Assembly (NCBI GenBank): GCA_934098455.1
Contig: CAKOOU010000046.1
Coordinates: 1 to 5,074 of the forward strand
Reading direction: 5' to 3'
Length of the DNA: 5,074 nucleotides
DNA from: an uncultured Bacilli bacterium
Lineage (GTDB): Bacteria; Bacillota_I; Bacilli_A; RF39; UBA660
Shown: positions 4,996 through 5,074 of the stretch, piece by piece
How positions within the stretch are numbered: the first letter of the stretch is position 1
How the letters are laid out: every line of letters starts with the position of its first letter
The notes under the pieces: model-generated
The model's input: only the letters and a program-made list of their open reading frames with translations
What the model was told of the DNA's origin: nothing
Databases searched by the model: none
Made by a program: the position numbers and the translations under genes

Positions 4996-5063
4996 ATACT
5001 TCTCCTCCGACCTCGAAAATTTGTTCGGGGGGGGGGGTATAAAAGAAGAAAAATATGATTTTT
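4987..5063. repeat. Long imperfect inverted repeat
   Basis: Outer arms AAAAATCATAT (4987-4997) and ATATGATTTTT (5053-5063) are perfect 11-bp inverses. Inside them, CTTCT (4999-5003) pairs with AGAAG (5044-5048), and 5004-5017 pairs imperfectly with 5024-5037, around a 6-base loop. One arm of the inner stem is the G tract. The structure covers the ribosome binding site and start of the minus-strand small ORF, and a plus-strand ATG at 5055. Confidence 0.6.
5027..5037 (+). repeat. G11 homopolymer tract
   Basis: Eleven consecutive G bases stand in otherwise very AT-rich DNA. No other G run in the window comes near this length. Such tracts are prone to slipped-strand length change, and long G runs can also be sequencing or assembly errors. 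Confidence 0.9.
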
Positions 5064-5074
5064 TTGTGTGTTCG

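Noticed and set aside
1..5074. CRISPR array, tRNA, rRNA, insertion sequence or integrase
   Set aside because: I saw no regularly spaced repeats, cloverleaf-like sequence, ribosomal RNA sequence or transposase/recombinase motifs on either strand.
5055..5074. Start of a plus-strand gene at the right edge (ATG at 5055)
   Set aside because: Only six codons are visible, there is no good ribosome binding site, and the ATG is part of the inverted repeat; this is too little to call a gene.

Overview
The window comes from a very AT-rich, endospore-forming Bacillota. TGA is used as a stop in three genes and Trp is encoded by TGG, so the code is the standard bacterial one and not the Mycoplasma code. 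Genes are packed tightly, with ATGA overlaps, GGAGG/AGGTGA-type ribosome binding sites and short hairpin terminators. An uncultured gut-type lineage is plausible, but the sequence alone does not fix the taxon.

Layout. (1) Positions 1-1512 hold the 3' part of a large modular phage-type structural or surface protein, closed by a hairpin terminator. (2) Positions 1578-2011 hold spoVS, translationally coupled to an unrecognised 58-residue membrane protein with an acidic tail, followed by a second terminator. (3) Positions 2053-3090 hold a Spo0A-box-like site, a SpoIIAA-like STAS protein and a SigF-family sigma factor. (4) Positions 3085-4866 hold a forespore-type (SigG/SigF) promoter and the spoVAC-spoVAD-spoVAE operon, which makes the dipicolinic acid channel, followed by a terminator. 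(5) Positions 4902-5074 hold a long imperfect inverted repeat containing an 11-base G tract, and a possible small minus-strand ORF.

The core is the classical spoIIA-spoVA neighbourhood. Spo0A would switch on the STAS and sigma genes; the sigma factor would then start forespore transcription, and the spoVA proteins would load DPA into the spore. The striking point is that spoIIAB, the anti-sigma factor and kinase that normally lies between spoIIAA and sigF, is absent. Only 10 bases separate the two genes. The STAS protein has also lost the serine that SpoIIAB phosphorylates: DSSG has become DEIG, with Glu in the acceptor position. Together these suggest that the partner-switching circuit controlling SigF has been dismantled or rewired here. 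The spoVA operon also has an unusual control region, in which a hairpin covers its ribosome binding site only in readthrough transcripts.
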